Assembly: GCA_963978545.1 (NCBI GenBank)
Contig: OZ021726.1
Location: forward strand, 52,311,959 to 52,375,958
Reading direction: 5' to 3'
Length of the DNA stretch: 64,000 nucleotides
Origin: Linyphia triangularis
Taxonomy: Eukaryota; Arthropoda; Arachnida; Araneae; Linyphiidae
Shown piece after piece: positions 1 through 12,024 of the stretch. Numbering within the stretch: position 1 is the first letter of the stretch; each line of letters starts with the position of its first letter. A program made the translations under genes and the position numbers. A model generated the notes under the pieces. That model saw only the letters and a list, made by a program, of their open reading frames with translations, was not told the DNA's origin and did not search any database.

Positions 1-752
1 GTATTATGTATGAGCCAACTTATAACTTTTTGGTAGAATATACTTTTTTAAATTTATATATAGACATGATGCCTGAAAACAAATTTTCAAAGGTCCTTAA
101 AAACATTATTTAGTTCCTTAAAAGTAGCATTAAAGCACTGTAGGGGGGGGAAGGAGTTTAATGTATGTGTCAGAATGTTGATGGAATGTCCATGTGCGTG
201 TTTCCACGCCTCTTTCGAGTGTTTTGCAAATACTTGAAATTGCCTGCTTAGCTCTGAAGTTGTGGATCGAAAACGAAAGCTTAGTTTTCACGAAAGAATC
301 GTTTCCTTACTTGACTTTCCATTAAGTGTCACATAAAGAAAAAGAATCTAAAAAAAATTTAGGTGAGGGAACGCCATTCCTCCTTCTTGAATATTCCTTT
401 TAAAAAGGTAAAGAATCGCCACTAGCACCCGTTCCCGCTCCACTACACCCCTGGATACAGTTGAGAAAATATATTAGGGCCATTGTTTCTTATCGCAGAA
501 GCTTATTGCAATATATTTAAGCTTAGAATGAAATGCTTATCGACATTCATTCCACACGTTTACGAACATAGCCAGACTTTGGACTTAAAATACTAAGGTA
601 AACAATTTTTCACAAGTGCATTTTGTAAATAGTATGTTTAATAATATTTTTATCTATTGAAATATCAATAGTACTTCAAAAACTAAGACTTCCTGCTCTT
701 TAAAAAGTACTAAGAAAGGCACTATGTCAAATTATAGGTGTGGGGAAAACAA
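1..752. other. non-coding, nothing recognised
   Basis: No coding region, RNA gene or clear transposon end is visible. There is a G run near 143-150. The stretch near 361-455 is less A+T-rich and might be a decayed transposon end, but no partner end was found. Confidence 0.4.
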
Positions 753-950
753 CAGCACCGATGGCTGACGCGGCCCAAGAGAAAAGTTCAGTGTCAGCCA
801 CCAATGGCTGACGCGTCAATCAACATGTTAATGATACTATCCTGTAATAAATAAAAATTAAATAAATTCTCTGTAGTTGCTTAAAACAGTGTAATTTTTT
901 TTTTTTTAGTTTCATATAATATTTTACACTGTCAGCCACCGATGGCTGAC
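753..950. repeat. three copies of a short hairpin motif
   Basis: The palindrome GTCAGCCA-CCRA-TGGCTGAC (8-bp stem, 4-nt loop) occurs at 793-812 and 931-950. A partial copy with only the right arm lies at 753-768. The right arms continue into GCG or ACA. Possible origins are decayed transposon ends or a dispersed hairpin repeat. It is not explained by the Helitron that follows. Confidence 0.6.
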
Positions 951-983
951 ACAGCGCTCAACTTGTTAACCAAACTTTTTCTA

Positions 984-1540
984 GGCTACAGTTTTGAAAT
1001 TTTCAACGCAAGTAGTTTTGGCCTTGTAATTGGACTATTGACAAAAAGAATGCTACAATTTCAATTTGTTTTTTAATTAATTTTTTCACAAAAAGCGACT
1101 TCTAATAGGCCTAGAGCTCTGAAAGTTTCAACATAAGTAGTTTTGGCCTTCTAATTTTGTTTTTCACGAACATGTTTTAAAATAACCTTAAAGTGGTGTT
1201 GTATTATAGTATTAACGGGGAATTTTTTTTTTCTCGATAAGGGAGTAGCTTCCAATATTAAGACTTTACGTAGCAATTAGATTTTAGTGAGTGAAGCGAG
1301 CCTATGCTTGCACAGCAGTGAACCATTCAACGAGTGAAGTAAGCCTGTGTTTATGTGTCAATGAAATGTTCAGAGAACGAAGCGAGCTCGATTTTGCGTA
1401 GCGATGAATCTTCCTGCGAGCGAAAATCCAAAAACTGGGACCTATACACGAATAACAGATTTCCGCAAAGCGAGGCCTCACAGCTAACTAAAATATTGCA
1501 CATGTTAAAATTTCGTAGAGAAGCACGGGTATTCAGCTAG
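984..1540 (+). mobile_element. Helitron-like element, 5'-truncated
   Basis: The 3' end reads CACGGGTATTCAGCTAG followed by T, which fits the Helitron rule of ending in CTRR and inserting between A and T. The inner part holds two copies of the family's repeat (core GTAGTTTTGGCCTT at 1011 and 1137). The stretch before the end is rich in GAAGCGAGC-type motifs. The 5' TC end is missing. No Rep or helicase coding is present, so this is a non-autonomous fragment. The same family recurs at 11.1, 28.9 and 35.5 kb. Confidence 0.75.
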
Positions 1541-2861
1541 TTATTTATACTTTAACTTACGTTGATATTAATCTGTTAGCCGGGTACCAGATAAAAATCA
1601 CCGAATTGAAGACCTAAGTAATCCAAAGTAACAACTTTCAAATAATTTATAGTTTCTATATTTAGAATTGGCGATACATTATGCGCCATTTAAACATTTA
1701 ATTTTTTCGCTAACTGGTAACCGCTTAACGCCAGATAGTAATATTAAGAGTATCTTAATAAATATTAAGAGAACCCCCTTAATATTTATATTTTAACTTA
1801 ATTTTATTATTAATTATGTTTTAATGTTCTTTCAGTTAACGTGTTTTTGATTTTTGAAACTTTTCTGATTGTTAAATGAAAAAAATCGCCAAATGCTCTT
1901 ACTACATCTGTTCCACTTTTTCTTAAATGTAAACTTATATGTCTTTCAACGGGAACCCAACAGTGCAGGGCCACAATTCTAGTATACAATATTTTGTTTA
2001 TTCCGGTAGACTAACAATCTAGTTTACTAAAAGGATTCTTTATTCAAACTGTTTAAAATAAATTCAGTTTTTGTCTCTCGTGTAAAATAAAAAAACAAAA
2101 AAAACAACAAAAAAATATTCAACCATTTCGAAATTTTCAATTTAATTGCTCTCGAACGTATAAAGACAAAAACGTTGTTTTAAACTTTTTTCACAATGTT
2201 AGAATATTAACAATGTTTATAGTGTTATAGGACACAAAAAACTGTACCTCCTATGTAAATGAAATTCAATTTAACTTTTATAGGTAAAGCGTGTATTTAC
2301 CAGACTTCTCTAACCTAAACGGTAAAATAATAAAATTCACTAAAGTGACTCATATTGTGTTAAGGGTAATAAAAATAGGAATTTGTTGTGCTATATGGCT
2401 TTATCCACACTCTAAACGTTCTACAAATACTTTGATCTAAACTAAAAAAAAAAAAATTAAATATATTGGGACAAAATAAAAGGGGTATATATATATATAT
2501 ATATATATATATGATTTTATAGATTTGATTATATAGATTTTAATTTTTCGTTCATAGAAGGCAATACAGAAACGTCAAACCTGCAAACAAAACCATAAAC
2601 GGCAAACAAAACCATATACGAGGGGAACGTTTTTGTCAACAACTCTGTATTTTAAAAGTAAAAGACTGTTTTTAAGAAGGGTAGGTACATTTTCAAAGCT
2701 TCATAAGATATCACCTTTTGTGTAGTGTAGACAAAGTAGACTAGTTAAAAATGTTGATTTATGAAGTGTATAGTTCATAGTTATGGCTTGCTATTCACCT
2801 GTTTTGAACTACTAGTACTTAGCGTTGATGGCTATTAGAACTTAGCCTCTTGTTTAATTAA
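1541..2861. other. non-coding A+T-rich DNA with a (TA)n tract
   Basis: No gene is recognised. A (TA)n microsatellite lies at 2486-2512. An imperfect inverted repeat around TTAATATTTA/TAAATATTAA is present near 1740-1800. Confidence 0.4.
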
Positions 2862-3400
2862 AATACCGGATTGGACCAGGTTGAAACAAAAGAGACGGGG
2901 CTGGTTGAAACAGTGTTTTGTTCCCTGTATGTGCCCTCTATCAAAGCTTATGCCCACATGAGGTTAGAAAACTGGTATACCAATTTGCAACAGGAAATTA
3001 TGTGCTTGTTTCTTCATCATGTTCCATTGCTGAAACTGCGAGAGATGATTGGTTTACCGAATATCTATAAAGACACATATCTTTGTCCATTAGAACTCCC
3101 CCCCCCTCAAGCAACTAGTTTAGCTCTACCTACAAGCTTTAACCAGCACGATGCTAAATTGTTTTTCGAAAATTATTCTCATGTCATAGAAAACAATTTT
3201 CAAGATGCTGAAATATTTAACATAGACGACACATAAATAATTAGTTCATAGTCCAAACAAAATTTTTGCTAAAAAAGATATCAAGCAAGTGGGATCTATT
3301 ATATGAGCCGAGCGTAGGACTCGAGTGATTGTCACTGCAGCTACTTCTGCGCATGGGCGCTCCCAGGAGGTTGCAAGGAACACTTGCACCTCCTGGCTCT
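2862..3400 (+). pseudogene. pogo/jerky-type (CENP-B-like) DDE transposase fragment, broken
   Basis: The longest frame runs from just after a stop at 2859 to a stop at 3234 and has no ATG at its start. Its end reads PQATSLALPTSFN, then KLFFENYSHVIEN, then EIFNIDDT. This is the known pattern of the first part of the DDE domain in pogo/Tigger/jerky transposases, where NxDET holds the first catalytic Asp; here DET has become DDT. Another frame just upstream holds ARDDWFTEYL, the GRDW motif that normally precedes it. After 3236 homology continues in a third frame with VHSPNKIFAKKDIKQVGS, a stop, then AERRTRVIVTAATSA. At least two frameshifts and several stops are therefore present. The N-terminal DNA-binding part and the rest of the catalytic domain are missing. 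The family is inferred from recognised motifs, not from a search. Confidence 0.72.
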
Positions 3401-4654
3401 TAAATTTTTTTAAAAAATGAAGGAAAAGATGTAAATTCCAAGATTAAAAAAAAGCACTTATGCCGTTTATAATTTGATGTTACAATCAGCAATTTTTACC
3501 TATTGATTTAGTATTTTTTTTTTTGCTGTCGTTTTTTATAGCTACTTACGTGATAATTTTCTGGTGCTTGTTGTCTATGATTATTAGAGGTTGATGAGTA
3601 AATGTATTTATTCGTTTTATTGTATAATCATTTCCTTTGTTCCTGTCAAAATTCTAGGAAAATATTTTATTTTTTTTTTAAATCATCAGATGTACTATCT
3701 TGAAATCTATTTTTAGAATTCAATCGAACAAATTCCAATACTGCCTACGTGTTTCATTTTGATATTTTTTTTTTTTTTTTTTTTTTTTTTTATCATATCG
3801 GAAACTTGGAAGAGATAAAAAAAAATATTACTCTTCTGTATTTTTGCATCTTCCAGTTCCTCTATTTTAAACACTATCTCTTGAATGCCGTGAGATCTTG
3901 TTGGATGATAAAAAAAAATCCTTAAAAATGTATATTTTAATATTCTTACAATTTTGTATTTTTTTTCTCTTTAACAGGGTTGCGCTTTCAAAAATATATA
4001 CCACAAATTTTAACTATTCTCAAAAAGTATAATTTATAATGCATAATTATTAATTAACATCTCTAAAAAAATTAATGATTTTGATAAAAATTTAATAATT
4101 TTTTAATTAATTATTATTAATTAATTAATTATTTTAATTATTTTTAATAATTACTCCTTACAAATATTCCTGGGGGCTCCCATGCTTCTGCGACAGTAAA
4201 TTCAGTACCATCGATATTCTTGTTTTCTAGGGTTATGTTCTGAGATCATTTTAAGTGGACCACCATAATGTGTAGGATTAGCCAATCCTTCAGGCTGGAT
4301 GAACACCGACTTTATTATCTTTTTGAAACATTTCATTTTCAATCATGCCGTGCACACCAGATATGCCTGTTTTAGTAATTCTTGATAAATCATAAATCCT
4401 ACTTTTATATCAATATAATATATTTGTGTAGAGAAAACATTATTGTTCTCTTAAGCTTTCAACCACATTGCTCATAACTTCATTCCCTCGATCGTGGTGC
4501 CTTTGGACCTTTAAAAAAGTGTATTAAACCGTATGCGACAGTTGGATAAAAAACAATCCTACCAAGACTATGAATATATACGACATTTCTAGCGTACGAA
4601 TGCAATTTTTATAATAAAGCAATCAGCAAAGCATTGTTCATGTTATTTATAGAG
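3401..4654. other. non-coding A+T-rich DNA, poly-T tract
   Basis: No gene is recognised. A poly-T tract lies at 3765-3791. A block at 4080-4150 is almost wholly TTAATTA-type sequence. The rest shows no repeat ends. Confidence 0.4.
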
Positions 4655-4780
4655 AAATAATTATGTTTATAAAAGTCAAGTAATTACGTTTACCATAGTC
4701 AAATAATTATGTTTATAGCAATCAAATAATTAGGTATATAGTATTCAAGTAATTATGTCTACGGTAGTCAAATAATTATA
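4655..4780. repeat. 23-bp minisatellite, about 5.4 copies
   Basis: Units of the type AATAATTATGTTTATAGTAG plus TCA follow one another at 23-bp steps (starts near 4656, 4679, 4702, 4725, 4748). They diverge at a few positions each. The array ends where the TTAA element begins. Confidence 0.8.
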
Positions 4781-4782
4781 TT

Positions 4783-5591
4783 TTAAGGGGGTATTCTAGT
4801 CTATGGGGCTGAATTTCGAGCGTTTTCTGGCAATTAATATAAAAGAAGCAGTTAATATTTTTACTATAAAAATTTTTATCATTTGTTTATTGATATTTCA
4901 AGAATACAAAAAAATACATTTAAAAAAAAAAAAAAATTCAAAAAGATATAAGTCCTTGAAGTAGAGAAAAAAAAAAGGCCGTGTCCTCGTGAAAAGGATT
5001 TCTCCCTTTGTATCCATCTGAAAAAAAAAAAAAAAAACAATGCCAAATTATTGATCAGTACAAATGTTATTGTCGCACAAACCAACAAAATGAAAAAAAA
5101 AAAAAAAATCACAAAATGACGGCTGTTTAAAAATAGAAGTCGATTTTTTTACTCATTTTTCAACTTCCTTCAATTTTTTAAAAATATTACAAATTTGAAA
5201 TTTTCAATTTTTATTGGTTAGTGCGAAAGCGAGATAATTGAAGAATATTCATGCTAAATTTCAAGTAAATCGGCTGATTAGAACCTAAGATATCTGCATC
5301 ACCGTATCGAAAAAAGTAGTTTCGAGAAAAACGCGTTTAAAGTTTAACGTTCAGTTTCAGGCAGCGTAACTGATAAAATAGTACGTATAACTTACATTCT
5401 CTTAATCAGCCATCCCAGCTTCATACATTGGGCCTTCCTCTACTTCATATTGACTGTTTTCAGCATTTCTCTCTGTATAACGAGCAGTTCTTTCCTCTTT
5501 TGAAGCATCTGAATCTCGAACCTTAGACCGTTCAATCCTTATAAAAAAAAATTCATTTTTTTCAAAATTCTAGACTAGAATACCCCCTTAA
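4783..5591 (-). mobile_element. TTAA-flanked DNA transposon, non-autonomous (Kolobok- or piggyBac-like)
   Basis: Both ends carry TTAA followed by the same inverted repeat, GGGGGTATTCTAGTCTA, perfect for 17 bases beyond TTAA. TTAA target sites are typical of the Kolobok and piggyBac superfamilies. G-run ends and the C-terminal remnant favour Kolobok, but this is inference. The element is about 809 bp and too short for a whole transposase. It contains poly-A runs and one coding remnant (see the 5402-5539 entry). Confidence 0.75.
5402..5539 (-). pseudogene. C-terminal transposase-like remnant in the TTAA element
   Basis: On the minus strand an open stretch of about 45 codons begins RIERSKVRDSDASKEERTAR and ends with EEGPMYEAGMAD and a TAA stop. 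It is charged and has no stop. The short aromatic-Glu-Ala-Gly tail resembles the end of Mutator-like/Kolobok transposases, as far as I can recall that family. A T-rich run ending in AAG just upstream could be a splice acceptor, so the remnant may be a terminal exon. The rest of the protein is absent. Function is inferred from the host element. Confidence 0.45.
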
Positions 5592-8500
5592 ACTGTTCCA
5601 TTATGTGATCTACCCCAAGGAGTGTTTTAACCAACCCTTTACCCGGGGGTTAGTTGAAACATACGTTAAAGTTTCTTAAAAATATGTTTAAAATACCTTA
5701 CAGTTCTAAATATCGCATATTAAAATTCAGTGTAATATACAAAAAGTGTAACCTACCAATACCACGAAAATTAAGTTTCTAGTGCTATTGGTTTACGAGA
5801 AAAAAATTTAAGTTTGAGAAGTGTTTCACCCAGCCCTGGTTTCATTTAAGTAGCATTTTTAGGATAAAATTATTATAAAATACTTTTCATAATATAAATA
5901 ATATAAATTGTATTAAAAAAGATTGGACCCTTTTCATGGAGATCCATTTACAAAACCAACTTTTCTATTTTTAAATATAAACAACTTGAAATACATTCCT
6001 CACAAAGAATTGAAGCTTCTTGTAGTCACCTTTCAAATTAATCTGTGTTTTATCTACTATCCAATAGACATACTATTAGTCGCAATACCATGTAAGTAAT
6101 TCATTTCTTTAAATCAGAAGTTCATTTTGAAGCATCCTGTGTTAACTTACTAAATTAATACCAGCAATTTCAATAATTGAAAGCATTGGATATGAAAATA
6201 ATAAGCATTATCCTTTAGATCTCCGTAAAGGCTAACCAAATCCAGTTTTCTCAGCTAAAAACTTCTTTACTGTTTTCGAACTTCTAGTCATTCCCGCTTT
6301 TCGGATCTTCAAAGATCTCAGAAATAAAAACTACTTTCACACTTGGCGAGGAATGTATTTAAGATATCTGGAGTATGAGAGAGAATATTTTTTCCCGTAG
6401 TGAGGGAACTATTTTCTTTTGCAGGCGTACCCAGATTTCACCGTCTTGGGCTGCCAGAAGGAAGATAAGAGGTTTCATGCATCAAAGGTTATAACTAGGC
6501 CCTAGACTCTGACTCTGACATTTCTGCTTTTCTAGTCGAAAAGATTCTCTGAACTACTTGGTATACGTCGGAGAATTGTAGACTGAGCAACTGGAGTTGA
6601 AACTTGATGTTTTTCAGAGAGAATGCTGATCTAACGTCACTGTGATAAGATTTCAGAATTCTAACAAATGATTAATTAAATTATTCTACGAAAAACATCT
6701 ATTTATCGTTTGCGAACCAATCTTACCGATCCTATAAAATCCCGCCATGATATTTTCACACGGGCTCGAAAATATATAGTTTTCTTTTCATGGCCTAGGA
6801 AAAAAAATCTCTTCCAGCTGCAGGTTAAAAAGTGCTCAGTTTTCTCATTGATAAATTATTATTTAATTCATCATTTTGATAATAGATGATAGACTGAGGG
6901 TAACGGTAAGTTTAGGTATATCTATGGAACATCACTCTGACTTTTTAAAAAATGTATAGAAATGGTTGCAGATTATGAATATACTGGTCTGCCGGGGAGA
7001 AAATGACCGAAATTATTCAAAAATAGACTTCAAATGAGTTAAAATAAACCGATAGAAAATAAGTCATAACTTACCAAATAAAGAGTATTCTTTTATTTGG
7101 TAACCCACAGTTCTTTTATTTGGCAGAGGATTTTGCTTGTGTGGCCCCAAATACTTGCATATTTTAAATGTGAGCCAAGGTGGAGATAATTTTTACATTA
7201 TCAGTGACGCAATATTATATTACTTATTTAAGATAAGATACCTTTGAAATTATAGTTTCTATTCTATAGTAAGATATAATTATTTAAAGTTTTAACTTTT
7301 ATACAACAAATACAACATTTGATTGATGTCAAACCTACAGGAATTCCAACAAAAGACTGTAAATGAAAACCAATCAATGCATGATCGTAGCAATTCCAAT
7401 AATGTCAGGAAAGTGGCAATGCCCTCGTAATAACACATTTTTTTAATATTTTTTCCGCTAAAACTGAAGTTATCCAAAACAACATTTAGTACATCTAATT
7501 TTAATAATAAGTACGAAAAATACTTTCAAGTGTTTATAGTGTGAAATTGGCACCTTTAGACCTAATCGGAAACACAAAGAGACTAAGTAAAATAACAAAG
7601 AGTATTTGTATACACTTAATGTATTATTACTTTGTTGTAGATAACATTTCTTTACATTTATCTCTAAAATATTAGTGAAATTATCTTAACATCTTTTGAG
7701 TAATTAATTTTCATGAAAGTAGTTCAGGTATACACATGATGTATTCAAAAATAAAATTGTTTTGAAATTTTTATATTTATGAAAATGAATTTGCTTGAAC
7801 AATTAAATGATAAAATAAAATAAATTTTGGTCTACATTTATTTCTACAAATTCGTGTTAATTTCCATATTTTTCAATAATCATATCACAGTGAAATATTT
7901 TTAGAACTAAAAAAATTTACTTTGTATGCAGTGTCTTTAGGTGAAAAGGATTAATACAAATGTCTAATTGAATATAAATCTCATATCATTGAAAGAAAAT
8001 AGTAATATATCTTAAATATTTTCCGAAATATAACTGATTAAAAAAAAACTTACCATTTCGAAAAGCCATGAATTGAAGGAAATTAAGGTCTATAACTGAA
8101 TAGAATATTTTAATTTATATTCTAAAGTTAATGAAATATTTGTGTATTAGAAATCACAAATGGAAACAGTCTCTCATTCAATAAAAAGCTTAAGCTAAAC
8201 CTTTACAATAGCATTTATAACATTGCTATCAGCAACATGTTAATTTAATTTGCTAAATAAATATACATCCCACTCAATTTCAAACATAATTTGTTTATTA
8301 AATTTAAATTAAAAACGGAAATTTAAATTTGATTGTTGCCCTGAATAATACTTTCGAAATTTACATTTTTCTGTGTAAAATAAGTATTTGATTTTCTGAA
8401 AATATAATTATGTTCAAAATTGTAAAGATACTTAAATACAGAAAAATTGGTGATTAAAAAAATTAAAATGCATAAAGACGTATTAAAAATATTAAAAATG

Positions 8501-8989
8501 CGTGTATGTATTAAAAATTGAACTGGAAGGTAACAGAAGTGAATTCTCAGTTTTATATTCTCATTATCAATATTAAGAATTCTCAATATCAAGATTAGAT
8601 CCATTCCAAAAATGAAGATGAATTACGGTTTAGGTGGTTTATATTAATATACTTCAACGAATGTACTTTTGAAATGCTAATTAGATAAATTAGAAAAATT
8701 AATTTCCCTTTTCAAGCTTTTTATTGTATTTCAGAATCCTATGATAGAAAAATATTTAACATATTCTCCAAAATTACATTCTAACTCACAAGCATGCAGT
8801 TGGTTCAGTGCTTGCTTAGATATGTGAATCTATAAAATTTAATTTTGATCGATGAAATCTTCTATATAATAATACTTAAATGTTTGCGTATTATCGTAAC
8901 CATGTTACTGAAGTTTGACGACGCAAAATTTGGTCAATTAATTCATTCACGATGGTTTGCAAGAAAACTTGTCATTCGAAATTTTGGTG
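5592..8989. other. long non-coding stretch
   Basis: No gene is recognised. The part 5617-5840 holds GTTAGTTGAAAC and GTGTTTCACCCAGCCC, which resemble GGTTGAAAC motifs around the pogo-like pseudogene at 2.9 kb, so a decayed pogo-type element is possible. A short inverted repeat (ACCAAATAAAGA ... TCTTTTATTTGGT) lies at 7075-7102. A possible mini-exon near 6425-6471 is listed in the findings. The rest is unremarkable A+T-rich sequence. Confidence 0.4.
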
Positions 8990-9018
8990 TTTTTTTTTTT
9001 TTTTTTTTTTTTTTTTTT
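8990..9018. repeat. poly-T tract
   Basis: An uninterrupted run of T of about 29 bases. It creates artificial open frames on both strands. Confidence 0.9.
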
Positions 9019-9121
9019 CTTTGCTTATAAATTGTGATTGTGGTTCCACTAGTGTTTTTTTTTTTAAAAACATAGAAATAATTTTCAAAAAAATCTGAAA
9101 AATTCAAAATATACCTTAAAT

Positions 9122-9807
9122 CCGCATTCACCACTAACTTTTTAGAGGCGGACCGTATGACTTATCATGGAGCTTTTCGCGGGCCGGACACATCAATATA
9201 TGTATCTTTAATTATTATAAAACTGAAAAAAAATATTGATTTATTTTTATAAAATAAAATTACTATTAATATTTGATTCTTTTTTTAAAATAATTTAAAA
9301 ATAATAATTTTCATTATTAATAACTAAAAGTGTAAAAAAGAAGTGAATCTTTTGCTCCAACGTGACAATGCGACTTGACCTAACTTTTAATAAAAGTATT
9401 TAAACTGGTCTTCCAAATTACTCATTTTAAGTCGATATCAATTGTGAGACGATGGCGGTCGAAATCGATCAGTTTGTTTTATGAAAGAGTCGATGTCTTT
9501 TGGAGTATTTGCTGCAATAAATTTTAATAAATTGTCAATGTGAGATTCGGTTAAGTTATTTCTGTATTTATCCTTGATGAAAAGCCCCTTACTGAAAGCA
9601 TCTTCGTATAGTTTCTTCGGGAATGTAGTGGAGAACTCTGTTCTACATAGTTAACACATACTATTTTAGAATAATAAAAGTTATGCCAGGAAAGAAAGTA
9701 TCGTAAAACATGGAGGAAAAAAAATTGTCTTCTGTGGAGCCAGTGGACCGCAAAGAAATAAGTCGCAGACAAAATTTGGCCCGTGGGCCGCGTAGTGTCT
9801 AACGCTG
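9122..9807 (-). mobile_element. hAT-like element relic, copy A
   Basis: The ends (CCGCATTCACCAC at left, TAACGCTG at right) match the terminal sequence of copy B at 19943 (CAGCGTTCGCCAC) and resemble hAT inverted repeats. The flanks CCTTAAAT and CCTTTTAA could be an eroded 8-bp target duplication. Near each end lie GCGGACCG and GGCCCGTGGGCCGCG. The interior keeps a transposase C-terminal stretch on the minus strand. It is far too short and stop-ridden to be active. Confidence 0.65.
9455..9590 (-). pseudogene. hAT transposase C-terminal fragment
   Basis: On the minus strand about 43 codons are open and read LFIKDKYRNNLTESHIDNLL followed by KFIAANTPKDIDSFIKQ. KYRNxLTxxHLxxLLxxA, followed by a DID segment, is the known C-terminal dimerisation pattern of ZBED/GTF2IRD2/EPM2AIP1-type hAT transposases. 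Stops follow on both sides and no BED zinc finger or catalytic region is seen. The same peptide pattern recurs in copy B near 20340-20450, with a small deletion. Confidence 0.65.
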
Positions 9808-11110
9808 CCTTTTAAGTAATCTAAATAAACAATGTAAAAGTTAAAAATAAAGAATGTTTATCTATTTGAAAGTCGTCTTTTATGGGTTAAATAAACCTGA
9901 TTATTATTATTTTTAATAAATTTTTAGTACAATTGTTACACAAAGACTGTACTGAGGCCTACATTGAAAAAACAATGATATCTATAACCATGTATGGTTC
10001 TTTTGAACTTGGTCAGATAACGAGGCATTGACACCTGAGACAGCACCTCTCTCTGCATTCATTCTACTCCTACGAGAGGACATTGAAGACTTGAAGAATT
10101 TAACACGCAGCATACAACTCTATTCTTTAAGCCACTGTTAAGCAGAAAGCTAGCTGAGCCGATCTAAAGAGTGAATTTTCTTTAATTTCAACCTACCTTT
10201 GATGTACTAGTTTAAAATAAAACAACTGCCTTAGAAAACCTTCAGGAATAAATCTCCCTATTACATACGGACAGCTTTGAGTAGTTAAAATCTTGGTCTA
10301 ACGACATTCCAAAGCAGAAAAATCCAATAATCGCACGCCGAGTGTTCCGAACACGATCACATTATGTTTTCATTTAATCGCAGTACCATTATTTGAGGCA
10401 TATAAGATAGTTCATAATCAATCTATTTTCAGAGTTAAACCTTTCAGGTCATATGCAATTCGGTTGCAGGTTAAATTTTCAGTGAATATTTTGCTAAGAA
10501 ATAATCAAATCAAACATCCTTTGATATAAACAGACACTTTACTTGTTTGTAAAAATAGTTTTTAAAACATATTTGTAGTTTTGGAAAAATTAAATAATAG
10601 AAATTTATGAAAATGTGGAAGCATATAAGACTTCACAGTCGCCGATATGATAATGTATAACGGATGAAATCGGATTTAAATGATATCAGCTAGAATAATA
10701 GATAATACGCTACCAACAAATTAAGACTGTTGGCTTTAAGAATGTTAATTTACACTTTTTTTTTTGTATTAGACATTACCAAATTGAATTACCTCGAATT
10801 TTAAACATATATTTTTTACTCAAATATACCTTGATGAACCAAAATAATTTTGCTTGAAACAATCGATGGTCAATGATTTTTTTAAAAATTGCTCCAACTG
10901 TAAATTTGAGAACTAAAGGTGGTGAAAAGAAATTTTCCGGGAGTTAAATATTTCTCTAAAAAATAACTAACAAGCCGTACGTTTTATATGTTTTTGGAAT
11001 TCCCTTATATATAGATTCGATTAGGTCTAAACACAACGCTAGTAGAGAAGACAATTGTTTATTAACATTAAAAAAAAAACATTTCATTATAAGAAAAGAT
11101 ATATTTTAAA
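9808..11110. other. non-coding, nothing firm
   Basis: No gene is recognised. A less A+T-rich patch at 10005-10150 might be an old SINE, but no RNA polymerase III boxes could be shown. Confidence 0.4.
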
Positions 11111-12006
11111 CTAACTGCGTGACCCCGCATTGCGGATTGGCCCCTCGTTGCGGTTAACTGCGTCATTGGTGTATAGGTCCCAGATTTTGACGCTTCGCTC
11201 GCAAAAAGGTTCATTTCTAACAAAACCAACTGAAAAGTCTATTGACATATAAGCACAAACTCACTTCAGTCGTTGAAAGGTTGATTGCTATGCAAGCGCA
11301 AACTCGCTTCGTTCGCTGGATGGTTCATAGCTACGCAAACAAGGGCTCGCCTCATTGACGAAAAATTAATTTCTACTTAAATCCTTTATATTAGAAGCCC
11401 CTCCTCGGTCGAGAAAAAAAATACCCGTCAACACAGTAATACAACAACTTCACCCCTCTGAGAACATTTTATCATGTGTTTGTGAAAAGCAAAATTATAG
11501 AAGGTCAAAACTACTTATGTTGAAACTTTCAGAGCTCTTGCCCTATTAAAACTAGCTTTTTCTAAAAAATATTAATTAAAAAAATTAATCAAAAAACAAC
11601 TTAAAATTTTAGCATTCTGTTTGAAAAAAGTCCAGTTAGCAGGTCAAAACTACTTATGTTAAAAATTTCATAGCTGTAGCCCTATTAGAAATCATTTTAT
11701 AAAATATTTGTTAATTAATTGAAAAAACGAATCGAAATTTTAAAATTCTGTTTTTAAAAGGCTAATTATAAGGCTAAAACTACGTATATGGAAAATTTCA
11801 GAGCTGTAGCCCTATTAGAATTTGATTTATTAAAAACATTTAAACTGATTAAAAAAAATTAACACTAATTAAAATTTCTACATTCTGTTTATCAAAAGTA
11901 CATTTAGAAAGCCAAAATACTTATACTGAAAATTTCAGAGCTCTAGGCCTATTTTAAGTAGCTTTCTATTGATCCACAGACAGACTCTTCGTTTTATTAT
12001 TATAGA
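11111..12006 (-). mobile_element. non-autonomous Helitron, full length
   Basis: On the minus strand it begins A|TCTATAATAATAAAACG and ends in TTAG|T, a one-base variant of the Helitron CTRR end, inserted between A and T. Length is 896 bp. The 3' part carries GCGAACGAAGCGAG-type sequence and a GC-rich end. The 5' part carries GTCTGTCTGTGGATC. Between them are four units of a repeat of roughly 130-139 bp with cores at 11503, 11642, 11772 and 11910. Each unit couples a CTCTGAAA...CATAAGTAG motif with an A+T-rich linker. No Rep/helicase coding is present, so it would depend on proteins made elsewhere. Confidence 0.8.
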
Positions 12007-12024
12007 TTCTCTTGTTTGTCTGTT

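Noticed and set aside
4879..5112. Minus-strand Phe-rich open frame
   Set aside because: Produced by poly-A runs inside the TTAA element.
10005..10150. Possible third SINE type
   Set aside because: No clear box A, box B, tail or target duplication could be shown.
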